A DNA stretch of 33,051 nucleotides from a virus, in the IMG/VR virus record IMGVR_UViG_3300025112_000090, positions 1-33,051 of that record; one strand, written 5' to 3'. Positions 1-5,205 of the stretch are shown here, piece by piece. The position numbers and the translations under genes are program-made. The first letter of the stretch is position 1; each line of letters opens with the position of its first letter. The notes beneath the pieces were generated by a model. That model was not told where the DNA came from, searched no databases, and worked only from the letters and a program-made list of their open reading frames with translations.

Positions 1-213
1 TATTTTTCCTGTAGCCAAATCATTAAATTTTTTTGCAATAATTCTGTGGTGCGCACCTTCAATGAACTCGGGCCACGTACATTTGACAAAGGACATAAAG
101 TCTTCTCTTGCTTTATTTTGTATTTTTTTCTCCGCATGCATTACTTGCAGCGTTTTAAATTCTCTTCTTATATCAGCAGGTAATTTACTTATGTCTATCT
201 GGTTTAAATTCAT
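1..213 (-). CDS. terL: Terminase large subunit, N-terminal part (cut by window edge)
   Basis: The minus-strand frame opens with ATG at 213 and stays open for 71 codons to the window edge. It contains FMSFVKCTWPEFIEGAHHR, the segment that precedes the Walker A ATPase motif in large terminases of marine and T7/P22-like phages. The ATPase and nuclease domains lie outside the window, so the call rests on the N-terminal signature and on the phage context. The family is the motor that cuts and pumps DNA into the prohead. No strong Shine-Dalgarno sequence precedes the ATG; the leader is A/T only. The small subunit candidate is more than 5 kb away on the opposite strand. Confidence 0.72.
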   Translation of the reverse strand, partial: MNLNQIDISKLPADIRREFKTLQVMHAEKKIQNKAREDFMSFVKCTWPEFIEGAHHRIIAKKFNDLATGKI

Positions 214-318
214 AAAAATTTTTTATAATTTTTTTTGCATCAATATAGATGTTCATAATGAATTTAACAGCTTTAACTCTCTAAATCAAGCAATTCAACC
301 CAAAGTTGTGGGACCCCT

Positions 319-347
319 ATTATATAAAGGGTGTACGGGGTATCTTA
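319..347 (-). promoter_or_regulatory. Weak promoter-like site before terL
   Basis: On the minus strand a perfect TATAAT (324 to 319) lies about 105 bp upstream of the terminase start. The matching -35 position reads TAAGAT, a poor match to TTGACA. The rest of the 214-437 gap is A/T-rich and holds the hairpin at 402-425; no convincing gene was found in it. Confidence 0.3.
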
Positions 348-401
348 AATTAATCTAGTTTGGGATTGGGTTTGGTACCTCTATTGAATGTGAGTGGGTG
401 A

Positions 402-425
402 GTGTGTGTCCAACAGGACACACAC
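402..425. other. Perfect 10-bp hairpin downstream of the 86-aa gene
   Basis: GTGTGTGTCC (402-411) and GGACACACAC (416-425) are perfect inverted repeats around a 4-nt loop, just past the stop of the minus-strand gene ending at 438. No T-run follows on either strand, so it is not a canonical intrinsic terminator. An RNA-processing site, mRNA-stabilising stem or protein-binding site are alternatives. Confidence 0.6.
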
Positions 426-437
426 AGTTTGTGTTCT

Positions 438-698
438 TTAATCTAATAAGACCATGTAAGCCTCAGCATTGTGCTGTCTAAAGTAGTCTAAGTCTGCACG
501 TACTTTGTCCCACAACTTAGAGTCGCCTGCTGATTTACCAGGCTCCTTGTCTTCTAATGTTGCACCTAATTCATTAATGAATATCCTGTCATGAATGACA
601 GACTCTTCCTTGGTTAACATAATAGACTCGCCACTAAATCTATTCTTACGTTCTTCTGTTTTCTCTGTTGAGTTTTTTCTGTTACTTATTGTTGTCAT
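438..698 (-). CDS. Small hypothetical phage protein, 86 aa
   Basis: Function not recognised. The protein is highly charged, with a lysine/arginine/serine-rich first 25 residues followed by an acidic mixed segment (LTKEESVIHDRIFINELGA). No membrane segment or cysteine cluster is present. The ATG at 698 has a good AGAAAGGA ribosome site 4-5 nt upstream, which supports this start over the internal Met at residue 27. It is the last gene of the left minus-strand group and has its own promoter at 723-751, inside the end of the preceding gene. I recall similar small proteins in marine phages, but have not verified this. Confidence 0.75.
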   Translation of the reverse strand: MTTISNRKNSTEKTEERKNRFSGESIMLTKEESVIHDRIFINELGATLEDKEPGKSAGDSKLWDKVRADLDYFRQHNAEAYMVLLD

Positions 699-722
699 AT
701 GTCCTTTCTTGTTAATAGGATA

Positions 723-751
723 ATCCTACTCTAGTTCGGTCCTATTGTCAA
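723..751 (-). promoter_or_regulatory. Sigma70-like promoter for the 86-aa gene
   Basis: On the minus strand TTGACA (751 to 746), a 17-bp spacer and TAGGAT (728 to 723) precede the ATG at 698 by about 25 bp. The -10 box is part of a palindrome, TAGGATTATCCTA, which could serve as an operator. The -35 box lies within the last codons of the upstream gene. Confidence 0.65.
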
Positions 752-1058
752 CCCTTTCAATTTGATAATATCCACCCCAACTATTTTCGGTCTTTACTTT
801 CTCATAACCACCACTCTCTCGTCTGTGTCTTATAAACTCAATCGGTCGACCATGTTCAATGTTTTCCATATGCTCATTTAACCAATCATGCTCACAACTT
901 TGACTACAAAAATATCTACTTCGTTTGCACCAAGGTGCGTCGTGGTCCATTGTTAAGTTTGCATAACGACCTCGGACCACACCTCTAGATTTTAAAAACC
1001 TATCATTTGTAGTTTTAGTATGGCACGTTGGCCCTTGACAAAAATGTTTGTTAGGCAT
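726..1058 (-). CDS. Putative zinc-binding protein, 110 aa
   Basis: Cysteines 7, 12, 44, 51 and 55 plus His58 form two clusters (FCQGPTC and WCKRSRYFCSQSCEHDW), the spacing of a small metal-binding fold. The C-terminal half is basic and aromatic. This suggests a nucleic-acid- or protein-binding factor, but no named family was recognised. AGGAG lies 8 nt before the ATG, supporting the start. The start overlaps the end of the preceding gene by 8 nt, so the two are probably translationally coupled. Confidence 0.72.
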   Translation of the reverse strand: MPNKHFCQGPTCHTKTTNDRFLKSRGVVRGRYANLTMDHDAPWCKRSRYFCSQSCEHDWLNEHMENIEHGRPIEFIRHRRESGGYEKVKTENSWGGYYQIERVDNRTELE

Positions 1059-1281
1059 TTTTATTCTCCTTTATTCTTTCTTCTGTAATAATTCCAATAT
1101 TACCTTGGTCATCATTATCTCCCTCGGTCATTTGAAACCTTGCCAAGATTTTGGCATGGCTTTCTAGTGCGTTCTCTAAAGTTTTAATTCTGTCCTCTAG
1201 ATATTTAAACTTGTTGCGTTGCAACATTGCGTCTTTGTTTCTGTCTATTGTTTCAAAGTGTAGTTCATTCATTTCAGCCAT
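1051..1281 (-). CDS. Small coiled-coil protein, 76 aa
   Basis: A leucine/charged heptad stretch around residues 25-50 (KYLEDRIKTLENALESHAKI) predicts a coiled coil, probably a dimer or trimer. No enzymatic motif is visible. The frame also contains an upstream ATG at 1305. I prefer the ATG at 1281 because GGAGAG lies about 9 nt before it and because it overlaps the stop of the preceding micro-gene (ATGGCTGA), a typical coupled junction. Part of a tight five-gene minus-strand string from 1617 to 438. Confidence 0.66.
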   Translation of the reverse strand: MAEMNELHFETIDRNKDAMLQRNKFKYLEDRIKTLENALESHAKILARFQMTEGDNDDQGNIGIITEERIKENKNA

Positions 1282-1426
1282 TATTTTTATCTCTCCATTT
1301 CTCATCTTGTCTTATTTTTTCATTTTGTTCATCAATCAAATCTTGTGTGCCATTGGCTAACCAACAGCCAATACACATTATCATTGCTGTTCCAAACATT
1401 AATATAAATCCTAATATCATATCCAT
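1274..1426 (-). CDS. Single-pass membrane micro-protein, 50 aa
   Basis: A 50-codon frame starts at ATG 1426 and ends at TGA 1274. Residues 3-24 (MILGFILMFGTAMIMCIGCW) are a strongly hydrophobic helix. The rest is a charged tail (QDLIDEQNEKIRQDEKWRD) that would face the cytoplasm if the N-terminus is out. Its start overlaps the stop of the preceding gene as TAATG, and its stop overlaps the next start as ATGGCTGA, so it fits exactly in the operon. Function unknown; a membrane-anchored regulator or host-envelope modifier is possible. Confidence 0.6.
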   Translation of the reverse strand: MDMILGFILMFGTAMIMCIGCWLANGTQDLIDEQNEKIRQDEKWRDKNNG

Positions 1427-1617
1427 TATAACCTCACTTTCCAACTGCCTTTGGCAGTTCTATATCCGTCAGCGTCCATATCAAAGTATGTCATTAATTT
1501 GTCGCCAACTTTAGAAGTCCAATATCTACACTTCTCGTCCCATTTGCCTTGTCTTGTTATGTGTTTTTTATCCTTATTAGAATAATAAGTGATTTTAAAT
1601 TGTGTGTTGTTTTCCAT
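1426..1617 (-). CDS. Small hypothetical protein, 63 aa
   Basis: Short basic protein beginning MENNTQFKITYYSNKDKK and ending in an aromatic/charged beta-like segment (YRTAKGSWKVRL). No family recognised. An in-frame upstream ATG at 1674 exists, but the promoter at 1646-1674 covers it. A purine-rich ribosome site (AGAAAGAAG) precedes ATG 1617, so the shorter form is chosen. First gene of the promoter-driven string. Confidence 0.62.
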   Translation of the reverse strand: MENNTQFKITYYSNKDKKHITRQGKWDEKCRYWTSKVGDKLMTYFDMDADGYRTAKGSWKVRL

Positions 1618-1639
1618 GTTATTTCTTCTTTCTGTTATG

Positions 1640-1674
1640 TGTGGGAGTATATAGGAACACTCCCACATTGTCAA
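1640..1674 (-). promoter_or_regulatory. Consensus promoter with overlapping inverted-repeat operator
   Basis: On the minus strand TTGACA (1674 to 1669), a 17-bp spacer and TATACT (1651 to 1646) form a near-perfect sigma70 promoter. A perfect 9-bp inverted repeat, TGTGGGAGT (1640-1648) and ACTCCCACA (1659-1667), spans the spacer and -10 box, the expected place for a repressor site. No T-run follows, so a terminator for the upstream gene is less likely. Confidence 0.7.
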
Positions 1675-1677
1675 ACC

Positions 1678-2631
1678 TTAATTTAGACTTTCTTCGTATT
1701 GTTTTCTTGCCAATATTTTTGCCTCTCTTGATTGATTTTTATTCTTCATGCCTTTAATCATACTTGCAAGATTGCTTGGATTGTAGATTGTAAGACCAGT
1801 TGAGTTAGTTCTGATTAGTTCTGCCTCATCAACTTGTATTCCAAGTTCAGTAGCAAGTTCTATTCCCTCACTCAAATAACGATATGCTTTCAATCCAATT
1901 TTTAACTGATCGCATTGTTTAACAATCGTATCAATCCATGTTTGGTGTTTCGCAACTAGATTGCCTTTAGCAATTCGCCACTCCTCAAATTTAGAGTATT
2001 CGTCTTTAGTACAAGCAATAGCACGTGAACGACAATAAGATGTTCCAATAACATCAAGATAAAATGGTGCATTGAAATCTTTTGACATACCAATTTCATC
2101 ACTACCACCACTATATCCAAGTGCTTTCATACACTCATCAACATGTTTTGTTTTGTGTGGGTTATCTTTGTTTTCATTTTGTTGTGCATAGATATCTGGA
2201 TTTAAGTCTTTTTCTTTTAGTTCTTCTCGGTAATATGCAACAGCAAATTTCTTGCCCTCACTATCCCCATACTCACTACCATTTAGATTGCCAAACAAAC
2301 CAAAATCAAAGTGTGATTTAGTTTCTTTTATATCTCCGTCTTCGTCAGTATCTTCGTTGTGTGCAAAGTAAAAGCATTTATCTTTTGCTACAACATCACA
2401 AGGTTGACCATATTTCTTTTTAAATGTTCTAAGTGTTGCAACATCTTCTATTGGATATGATCTCTCAACTACTTCTTTTGCTAACGCACTCGCACTTTGA
2501 TATTGCTCGTCAACATATTCTCTTGATTGAAGATATAATTCTCTCTCTTGAGTATCTTCATTTTCAAACGTGTGTTTGATCTTATTAAAGAGTTTGTTTC
2601 GCAACTCGGTGTTCATTCTTATTTTTTGCAT
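1678..2631 (-). CDS. Hypothetical phage protein, 317 aa
   Basis: Function not recognised. It is a soluble, highly charged protein. The N-terminal 60 residues are helical (RNKLFNKIKHTFENEDTQER). An acidic middle (AHNEDTDEDGDIKET) leads into a mixed domain with conserved-looking aromatics (FGLFGNLNGSEYGD; APFYLDVIGTSYCRSRA). The C-terminal 40 residues are basic (KGMKNKNQSREAKILARK). Starts at 2658 and 2631 are both possible. AGAAAGGA lies 4-5 nt before 2631, so the shorter form is preferred. It is transcribed away from the folded RNA region and shares its upstream palindrome. Confidence 0.72.
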   Translation of the reverse strand: MQKIRMNTELRNKLFNKIKHTFENEDTQERELYLQSREYVDEQYQSASALAKEVVERSYPIEDVATLRTFKKKYGQPCDVVAKDKCFYFAHNEDTDEDGDIKETKSHFDFGLFGNLNGSEYGDSEGKKFAVAYYREELKEKDLNPDIYAQQNENKDNPHKTKHVDECMKALGYSGGSDEIGMSKDFNAPFYLDVIGTSYCRSRAIACTKDEYSKFEEWRIAKGNLVAKHQTWIDTIVKQCDQLKIGLKAYRYLSEGIELATELGIQVDEAELIRTNSTGLTIYNPSNLASMIKGMKNKNQSREAKILARKQYEESLN

Positions 2632-2672
2632 TTTGTCCTTTCTGTTTTTTATTTGCATTTAATTTGTTTTAC

Positions 2673-2704
2673 TACTTGACAATAGGATAGTCAAGTATTA
2701 TATT
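2673..2704 (+). promoter_or_regulatory. Plus-strand promoter inside an 8-bp palindrome
   Basis: TTGACA (2676-2681), a 17-bp spacer and TATATT (2699-2704) predict transcription from about 2711 into the non-coding island. The -35 box is embedded in the palindrome TACTTGAC-9 bp-GTCAAGTA (2673-2697). The minus strand also carries TTGACT here, but its -10 position (TAAAAC) is weak. Confidence 0.62.
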
Positions 2705-2710
2705 TGATTT

Positions 2711-3060
2711 ACTCTAAACAAGTAGAGATCATTAGCAAGGTTTTACTAGACCTACTTCCTTGCTACTGATCCCTGATCCATAGGGTTATGCTCACGGAGG
2801 CAATAGCCTTGACGGTTGACAAAGTTGCAACTTACCTATGGATCTGGGATCAGTCATTGTTGACTGTGAGAATAAACACTAGAACACGGCGTGCGCTTAC
2901 TGGATTAGGCCCCCAGCGATTGTGGTAATCAAATGTGCTCCACACCCCGCGTAGCATAGTGACTGATCATTATTTGCTGGACCCAGAGGGTGTACTAATT
3001 CCGGACAGCCTGGGTCCTGCTAATAATTGCCAGTTTAGAATGATTCTAAAAATCATTCTA
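2711..3060 (+). ncRNA. Putative structured non-coding RNA
   Basis: About 450 bases (2705-3155) lack a gene but are rich in long pairings. AGCAAGG (2734-2740) pairs with CCTTGCT (2758-2764). Directly abutting it, the 20-mer 2765-2784 pairs with 2835-2854 at 19 of 20 positions. The 17-mer 2970-2986 pairs with 3010-3026 at 15 of 17. AGAATGATT (3037-3045) pairs perfectly with AATCATTCT (3051-3059). Smaller hairpins include CAGTCA-TTGT-TGACTG (2851-2866), an alternative to part of the long stem. A promoter points into it from 2676. I could not match it to a known family; a long leader of the downstream operon is an alternative to a free-standing RNA. Confidence 0.5.
3034..3050. promoter_or_regulatory. 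Operator-like palindrome TTTAGAAT-G-ATTCTAAA
   Basis: A perfect 8-bp inverted repeat with a single central base, followed by a further half-site (ATCATTCTAAA, to 3061). A 15-bp near copy with one substitution occurs at 6573-6587. It lies upstream of the heptad repeats and promoter of the plus-strand operon, so a repressor or activator site is plausible. It also overlaps the last hairpin of the folded segment. Confidence 0.45.
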
Positions 3061-3080
3061 AAGAAGAAAGAGTAAAGCGC

Positions 3081-3108
3081 CAAGCTTCAAGCACCAAGCT
3101 TCAAGCTT
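3081..3108 (+). repeat. CAAGCNN heptad array, 4 units
   Basis: Four tandem 7-bp units: CAAGCTT, CAAGCAC, CAAGCTT, CAAGCTT. The first five bases are invariant and the last two vary. The final TT forms the first two bases of the TTGACA -35 box that begins at 3107. Confidence 0.85.
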
Positions 3109-3135
3109 GACAGCTGGTGTAGGATATGATAGGAT
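3107..3135 (+). promoter_or_regulatory. Sigma70-like promoter of the plus-strand operon
   Basis: TTGACA (3107-3112), a 17-bp spacer and TAGGAT (3130-3135) lie about 20 bp before the first ATG at 3156. The heptad array ends inside the -35 box, so the repeats occupy the position of an UP element or activator site. Confidence 0.72.
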
Positions 3136-3155
3136 GAATTTAGAAAGGAATAATT

Positions 3156-3359
3156 ATGAAACTAAAGATTAATTTTGAATGGAGAAAAAAGAACGAACCG
3201 GACTTAAATCCGGAGTTCTTGGTGAAGACAGCCCTGAAGGCTGCTGGCTACCACGTTGGACACATCGAGGTCCAGGGTGTATGGGACGAAGACAAACCAG
3301 CGACAGCTCAGGGACCATGGGATGAAACGCGGCTGCCACATGAAATGGTGGCCAAATGA
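3156..3359 (+). CDS. Small hypothetical protein of the GC-rich operon, 67 aa
   Basis: Opens with a basic segment (MKLKINFEWRKKNEPDL), followed by LVKTALKAAGYHVGHIEVQG and a tryptophan/acidic tail (VWDEDKPATAQGPWDETR). No family recognised with confidence; I recall similar first genes in marine-phage islands that carry the same repeats. AGAAAGGA precedes the ATG by 6-7 nt, and a good promoter precedes it. Its stop overlaps the next start by 4 nt (ATGA). Confidence 0.7.
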   Translation: MKLKINFEWRKKNEPDLNPEFLVKTALKAAGYHVGHIEVQGVWDEDKPATAQGPWDETRLPHEMVAK

Positions 3360-3538
3360 GTAGACGTCCCGGATTACCAATGGCCAAAGTTTATCTTGGC
3401 CATGCTCGCTGGCTCGAGGCTCAGGGTCCAAGCTACAAGCAACAAGCTTCAAGCTGCAAGCGCCAAGCTTTAGAGTTGACAAGACAGAATTACAATGTTA
3501 TTGTATCCTATAAACTAAAGGAGAAAGATAAATGCTAG
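3356..3538 (+). CDS. Hypothetical protein with a repeat-encoded C-terminus, 60 aa
   Basis: Starts MSRRPGLPMAKVYLGHARW, overlapping the previous gene by 4 nt. From about residue 25 to 38 the coding sequence is the CAAGCNN heptad array, giving glutamine/serine/lysine-rich residues (YKQQASSCKRQAL). The tail then runs through the next gene's promoter and ends 7 nt inside that gene. The repeat array has therefore become, or extended, the coding sequence. The N-terminal part may be the functional section; function unknown. Confidence 0.55.
   Translation: MSRRPGLPMAKVYLGHARWLEAQGPSYKQQASSCKRQALELTRQNYNVIVSYKLKEKDKC
3429..3470 (+). repeat. CAAGCNN heptad array, 6 units
   Basis: Six perfect-phase units (variable dinucleotides TA, AA, TT, TG, GC, TT) end 5 bp before the TTGACA at 3476. 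It is translated as part of the 60-aa upstream gene and again sits directly against a promoter. Confidence 0.88.
3476..3504 (+). promoter_or_regulatory. Promoter for the GP88-like gene
   Basis: TTGACA (3476-3481), a 17-bp spacer and TATTGT (3499-3504) precede ATG 3532 by about 27 bp. TATCCT (3504-3509) would need a 22-bp spacer and is less likely. The promoter lies inside the end of the 60-aa gene. Confidence 0.55.
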
Positions 3539-4131
3539 TTAAAGACGCTTTAAAAATTACAGACTCGTTCACTAAGACCAGCAAGATGCCCGGGCTCAGT
3601 TACTCACTTCCAGCGTGGGAGTGTAAGACCGGATGGAAGTTGTCCAAGGTCCCTGGCACGCCGTGCTTTTTCTGTTATGCTAAAAAAGGAAATTATACAC
3701 GGTACCCGGCCATCAAGGCGGCGCAATACAGACGCCTGGATGCAATTAACCATCCGCAATGGGTCGAGGCTATGGCTGCAAGAATTAAAAAGATTAAATG
3801 GTTTAGATGGCATGACGCCGGCGACGTCCAATCAAAAGAACATATGCAAAAAATTATAGAAGTATGTAAGCTCACACCGGACACGAAGCACTGGCTGCCA
3901 ACACAAGAGCGCCAGTTCCTGCCAGCTCCTGAAGAGGTTCCGGCAAATCTTGTTATAAGATTATCAAGATCCAAGATCGATGGCCCCAGCTCCAGCGCCT
4001 GGAGTCATGAGTCAGGTGTTACGACTGGTGAAGCACGGACCTGTCCAGCTCCGGATCAAAAAGGAAAATGCAACGACTGCAGAAAATGCTGGGATAAAGA
4101 AGTTCAAACTGTTATATATGGAAAACATTAA
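3532..4131 (+). CDS. GP88-like cysteine-rich phage protein, 199 aa
   Basis: Resembles the phage 'gene product 88' family as I remember it: a LSYSLPAWEC start, a cysteine pair in GTPCFFCYAKKG (C45, C48; C31 just before), the motif WFRWHDAGD (90-98) and a C-terminal cluster CPAPDQKGKCNDCRKCW (C171, C180, C183, C186). Seven clustered cysteines suggest a metal or iron-sulphur site. The biochemical role is not established to my knowledge. AAAGGAG 11-12 nt before ATG 3532 supports the start. Codon use is GC-richer than in the surrounding genes. Its end overlaps the next start by 14 nt. Confidence 0.68.
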   Translation: MLVKDALKITDSFTKTSKMPGLSYSLPAWECKTGWKLSKVPGTPCFFCYAKKGNYTRYPAIKAAQYRRLDAINHPQWVEAMAARIKKIKWFRWHDAGDVQSKEHMQKIIEVCKLTPDTKHWLPTQERQFLPAPEEVPANLVIRLSRSKIDGPSSSAWSHESGVTTGEARTCPAPDQKGKCNDCRKCWDKEVQTVIYGKH

Positions 4132-4282
4132 AACTAGATATACATTTGTTTATAGATCCAGGGACGGGCATTATATGCGCCCTGAATCATTTTTAAATAT
4201 TAATAAAGGCCGGACGCTGTCAAGCAGCCAGCTCAGGCTCTTAGGCATAACCAAGGTAAAATTAAAAGATGCACGAATTTAA
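4118..4282 (+). CDS. Small basic protein, 54 aa
   Basis: ATG at 4118 opens a 54-codon frame overlapping the end of the GP88-like gene. The product is arginine/lysine-rich with two compact segments (TRYTFVYRSRDGHYMRPESF and SSSQLRLLGITKVKL), which look like a small folded domain rather than random sequence. The frame continues upstream to an ATG at 3980, but that part is inside the GP88 gene in another frame and is not expected to be used. Function unknown. Confidence 0.55.
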   Translation: MENIKTRYTFVYRSRDGHYMRPESFLNINKGRTLSSSQLRLLGITKVKLKDARI

Positions 4283-4448
4283 ACACCCAAAATATTATAA
4301 AGAATTACGATCGATACGTAATAAACTGGATCAGGTCATTAGCAAAAGTTCTCACGACGGTGAGTCAGAGCGTGCACCTGGTCCGGGCCTTAAGCCACAA
4401 GCTTCAAGCGCCAAGCCTCAAGCTCCAAGCTCCGATAAAAATTTATAA
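4269..4448 (+). CDS. Small protein with a repeat-encoded tail, 59 aa
   Basis: ATG 4269 overlaps the end of the preceding gene by 14 nt, as elsewhere in this operon. Residues 1-35 look like a real helical protein (HPKYYKELRSIRNKLDQVI). Residues 36-41 come from a GGTCCGG-type run, and residues 42-55 are encoded by CAAGCNN heptads (KPQASSAKPQAPSS). The stop (TAA) lies in the short spacer between the two halves of the array. The last 31 bp overlap the antisense nuclease gene. Confidence 0.5.
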   Translation: MHEFKHPKYYKELRSIRNKLDQVISKSSHDGESERAPGPGLKPQASSAKPQAPSSDKNL

Positions 4449-4504
4449 CAAGCGTCAAGCCCCAAGCTGCAAGCTTCAAGCTCCAAGCCGCAAGCTTCAA
4501 GCTC
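4391..4504. repeat. CAAGCNN heptad array, 14 units in two blocks
   Basis: One degenerate plus five good units (4391-4432), a 16-bp A/T-rich spacer (4433-4448), then eight units in register (4449-4504). CAAGC is intact in 13 of 14 units while the dinucleotide varies (TT, GC, CT, TC, GT, CC, TG, CG). The array encodes protein on both strands: the tail of the 59-aa plus gene and residues 98-115 or so of the minus-strand nuclease. Confidence 0.9.
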
Positions 4505-4795
4505 CATGATTCGTGAGCCTTGGTACATTTGAAAACGATTCACGGATCTCGGACCGAGGGCCTCGGCTAGTATGAATGTGTTGTGTGGATGCTTAATATG
4601 AAACGCAATTTGATGCGGACTGAAACGCAATTTAGAACTCTTTGTGACTTTTAATTCAATAGTGAAAAAGTGGCCATTAGTATTGCAAACTAATAGATCA
4701 GGAGTGCCAAGTAAGCTAATATTTTCAAGCCTTGTAAACGAAAACTGAGGCCAAGCTTTACGTAATTTTTGGTATAGTTTAGCCTCTGGTCCCAC
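4418..4795 (-). CDS. PD-(D/E)XK nuclease-like protein, 125 aa
   Basis: LLGTPDLLVC (D33) followed by FFTIELKV (E47, K49) is the catalytic signature of small PD-(D/E)XK nucleases of the VRR-NUC or resolvase type. These cut branched DNA during replication or packaging. The start is GTG at 4795, immediately after the TAA of the preceding gene. The conserved core ends near residue 75. Residues about 78-87 come from a GGTCC-type heptad run, and residues about 98-115 from the CAAGC array (ELEACGLELEACSLGLDAC). The C-terminus therefore looks like repeat-derived extension and may be dispensable. Confidence 0.66.
   Translation of the reverse strand: MGPEAKLYQKLRKAWPQFSFTRLENISLLGTPDLLVCNTNGHFFTIELKVTKSSKLRFSPHQIAFHIKHPHNTFILAEALGPRSVNRFQMYQGSRIMELEACGLELEACSLGLDACYKFLSELGA
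4537..4563 (-). repeat. GDTCCNN heptad run in the nuclease gene
   Basis: Read on the minus strand: GGCCCTC, GGTCCGA, GATCCGT, GAATCGT. Same 7-bp phase and core as runs found in other genes of this window. Encodes part of EALGPRSVNR. Confidence 0.6.
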
Positions 4796-4963
4796 TTACT
4801 TTTTTGAAGTAACAGTGTCTTTATTATCCGTAGGTTTAACTACACTATTTTTACTTGATGTTAGCGATGCTAACATACCTATAATTGAAGCAACTTCTCC
4901 GTATGGTCTTGTCCATAAATATTGCAACAATTGTTTTCTTTTTTCTTCGGTTAGTTCAAACAT
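4796..4963 (-). CDS. Small hypothetical protein, 55 aa
   Basis: A 55-codon frame from ATG 4963 to TAA 4796 with a strong ribosome site (GGAAGGAG, 5 nt spacing). N-terminal helix FELTEEKRKQLLQYLWTRP, a short semi-hydrophobic middle (ASIIGMLASLTSS) and a charged tail. The stop directly abuts the GTG start of the nuclease gene, implying coupled translation. Function unknown. Confidence 0.68.
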   Translation of the reverse strand: MFELTEEKRKQLLQYLWTRPYGEVASIIGMLASLTSSKNSVVKPTDNKDTVTSKK

Positions 4964-4974
4964 TTTTCTCCTTC

Positions 4975-5205
4975 CTATGTATCTTTCATTAATTTACTAT
5001 CCAGATGTAATTTTTTTTCAGTCATAGTTTTCATAACTAATCTTATACCTGTCTGACCTATTAATGGATTTTCTTGTACTTCCATTCTTCTTATCTCTTC
5101 TAGGAAACCATCTCGTTCAACATAAATTCTAGCAGTGCTAATAGCATTACCTTTTAACTTATCTGTGAACGTACCTAAAAATTGTTGAAGATCTTTAACG
5201 AGCAT
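4975..5205 (-). CDS. Hypothetical protein, 76 aa
   Basis: No family recognised. Mixed charged protein (LVKDLQQFLGTFTDKLKGNA; ARIYVERDGFLEEIRRMEV) with likely helix-strand composition and no membrane segment. Starts at ATG 5205, overlapping the preceding gene by 11 nt. Second gene of the unit that begins at the divergent promoter at 5492-5533. Confidence 0.66.
   Translation of the reverse strand: MLVKDLQQFLGTFTDKLKGNAISTARIYVERDGFLEEIRRMEVQENPLIGQTGIRLVMKTMTEKKLHLDSKLMKDT

Noticed and set aside
62-358. 98-codon plus-strand open frame
   Set aside because: Lies opposite the terminase start, has no ribosome site, and encodes an unbalanced hydrophobic sequence; the minus-strand frame matches a real family.
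1151-1514. Two plus-strand open frames opposite the coiled-coil and membrane micro-genes
   Set aside because: Antisense shadows of real minus-strand genes with better starts and overlaps.
2705-3060. tRNA, tmRNA or a known giant phage RNA
   Set aside because: No cloverleaf, T-loop or CCA pattern, and I could not match known families by eye; left as an unnamed structured RNA.
3169-3974. Several minus-strand open frames across the GC-rich island
   Set aside because: Opposite the promoter-driven plus operon; no ribosome sites; products are proline/serine/tryptophan-rich shadows of GC-rich codons.
3081-4504. CRISPR-like array
   Set aside because: Units are 7 bp with 2 variable bases, far too short for repeats and spacers, and no cas genes are near.
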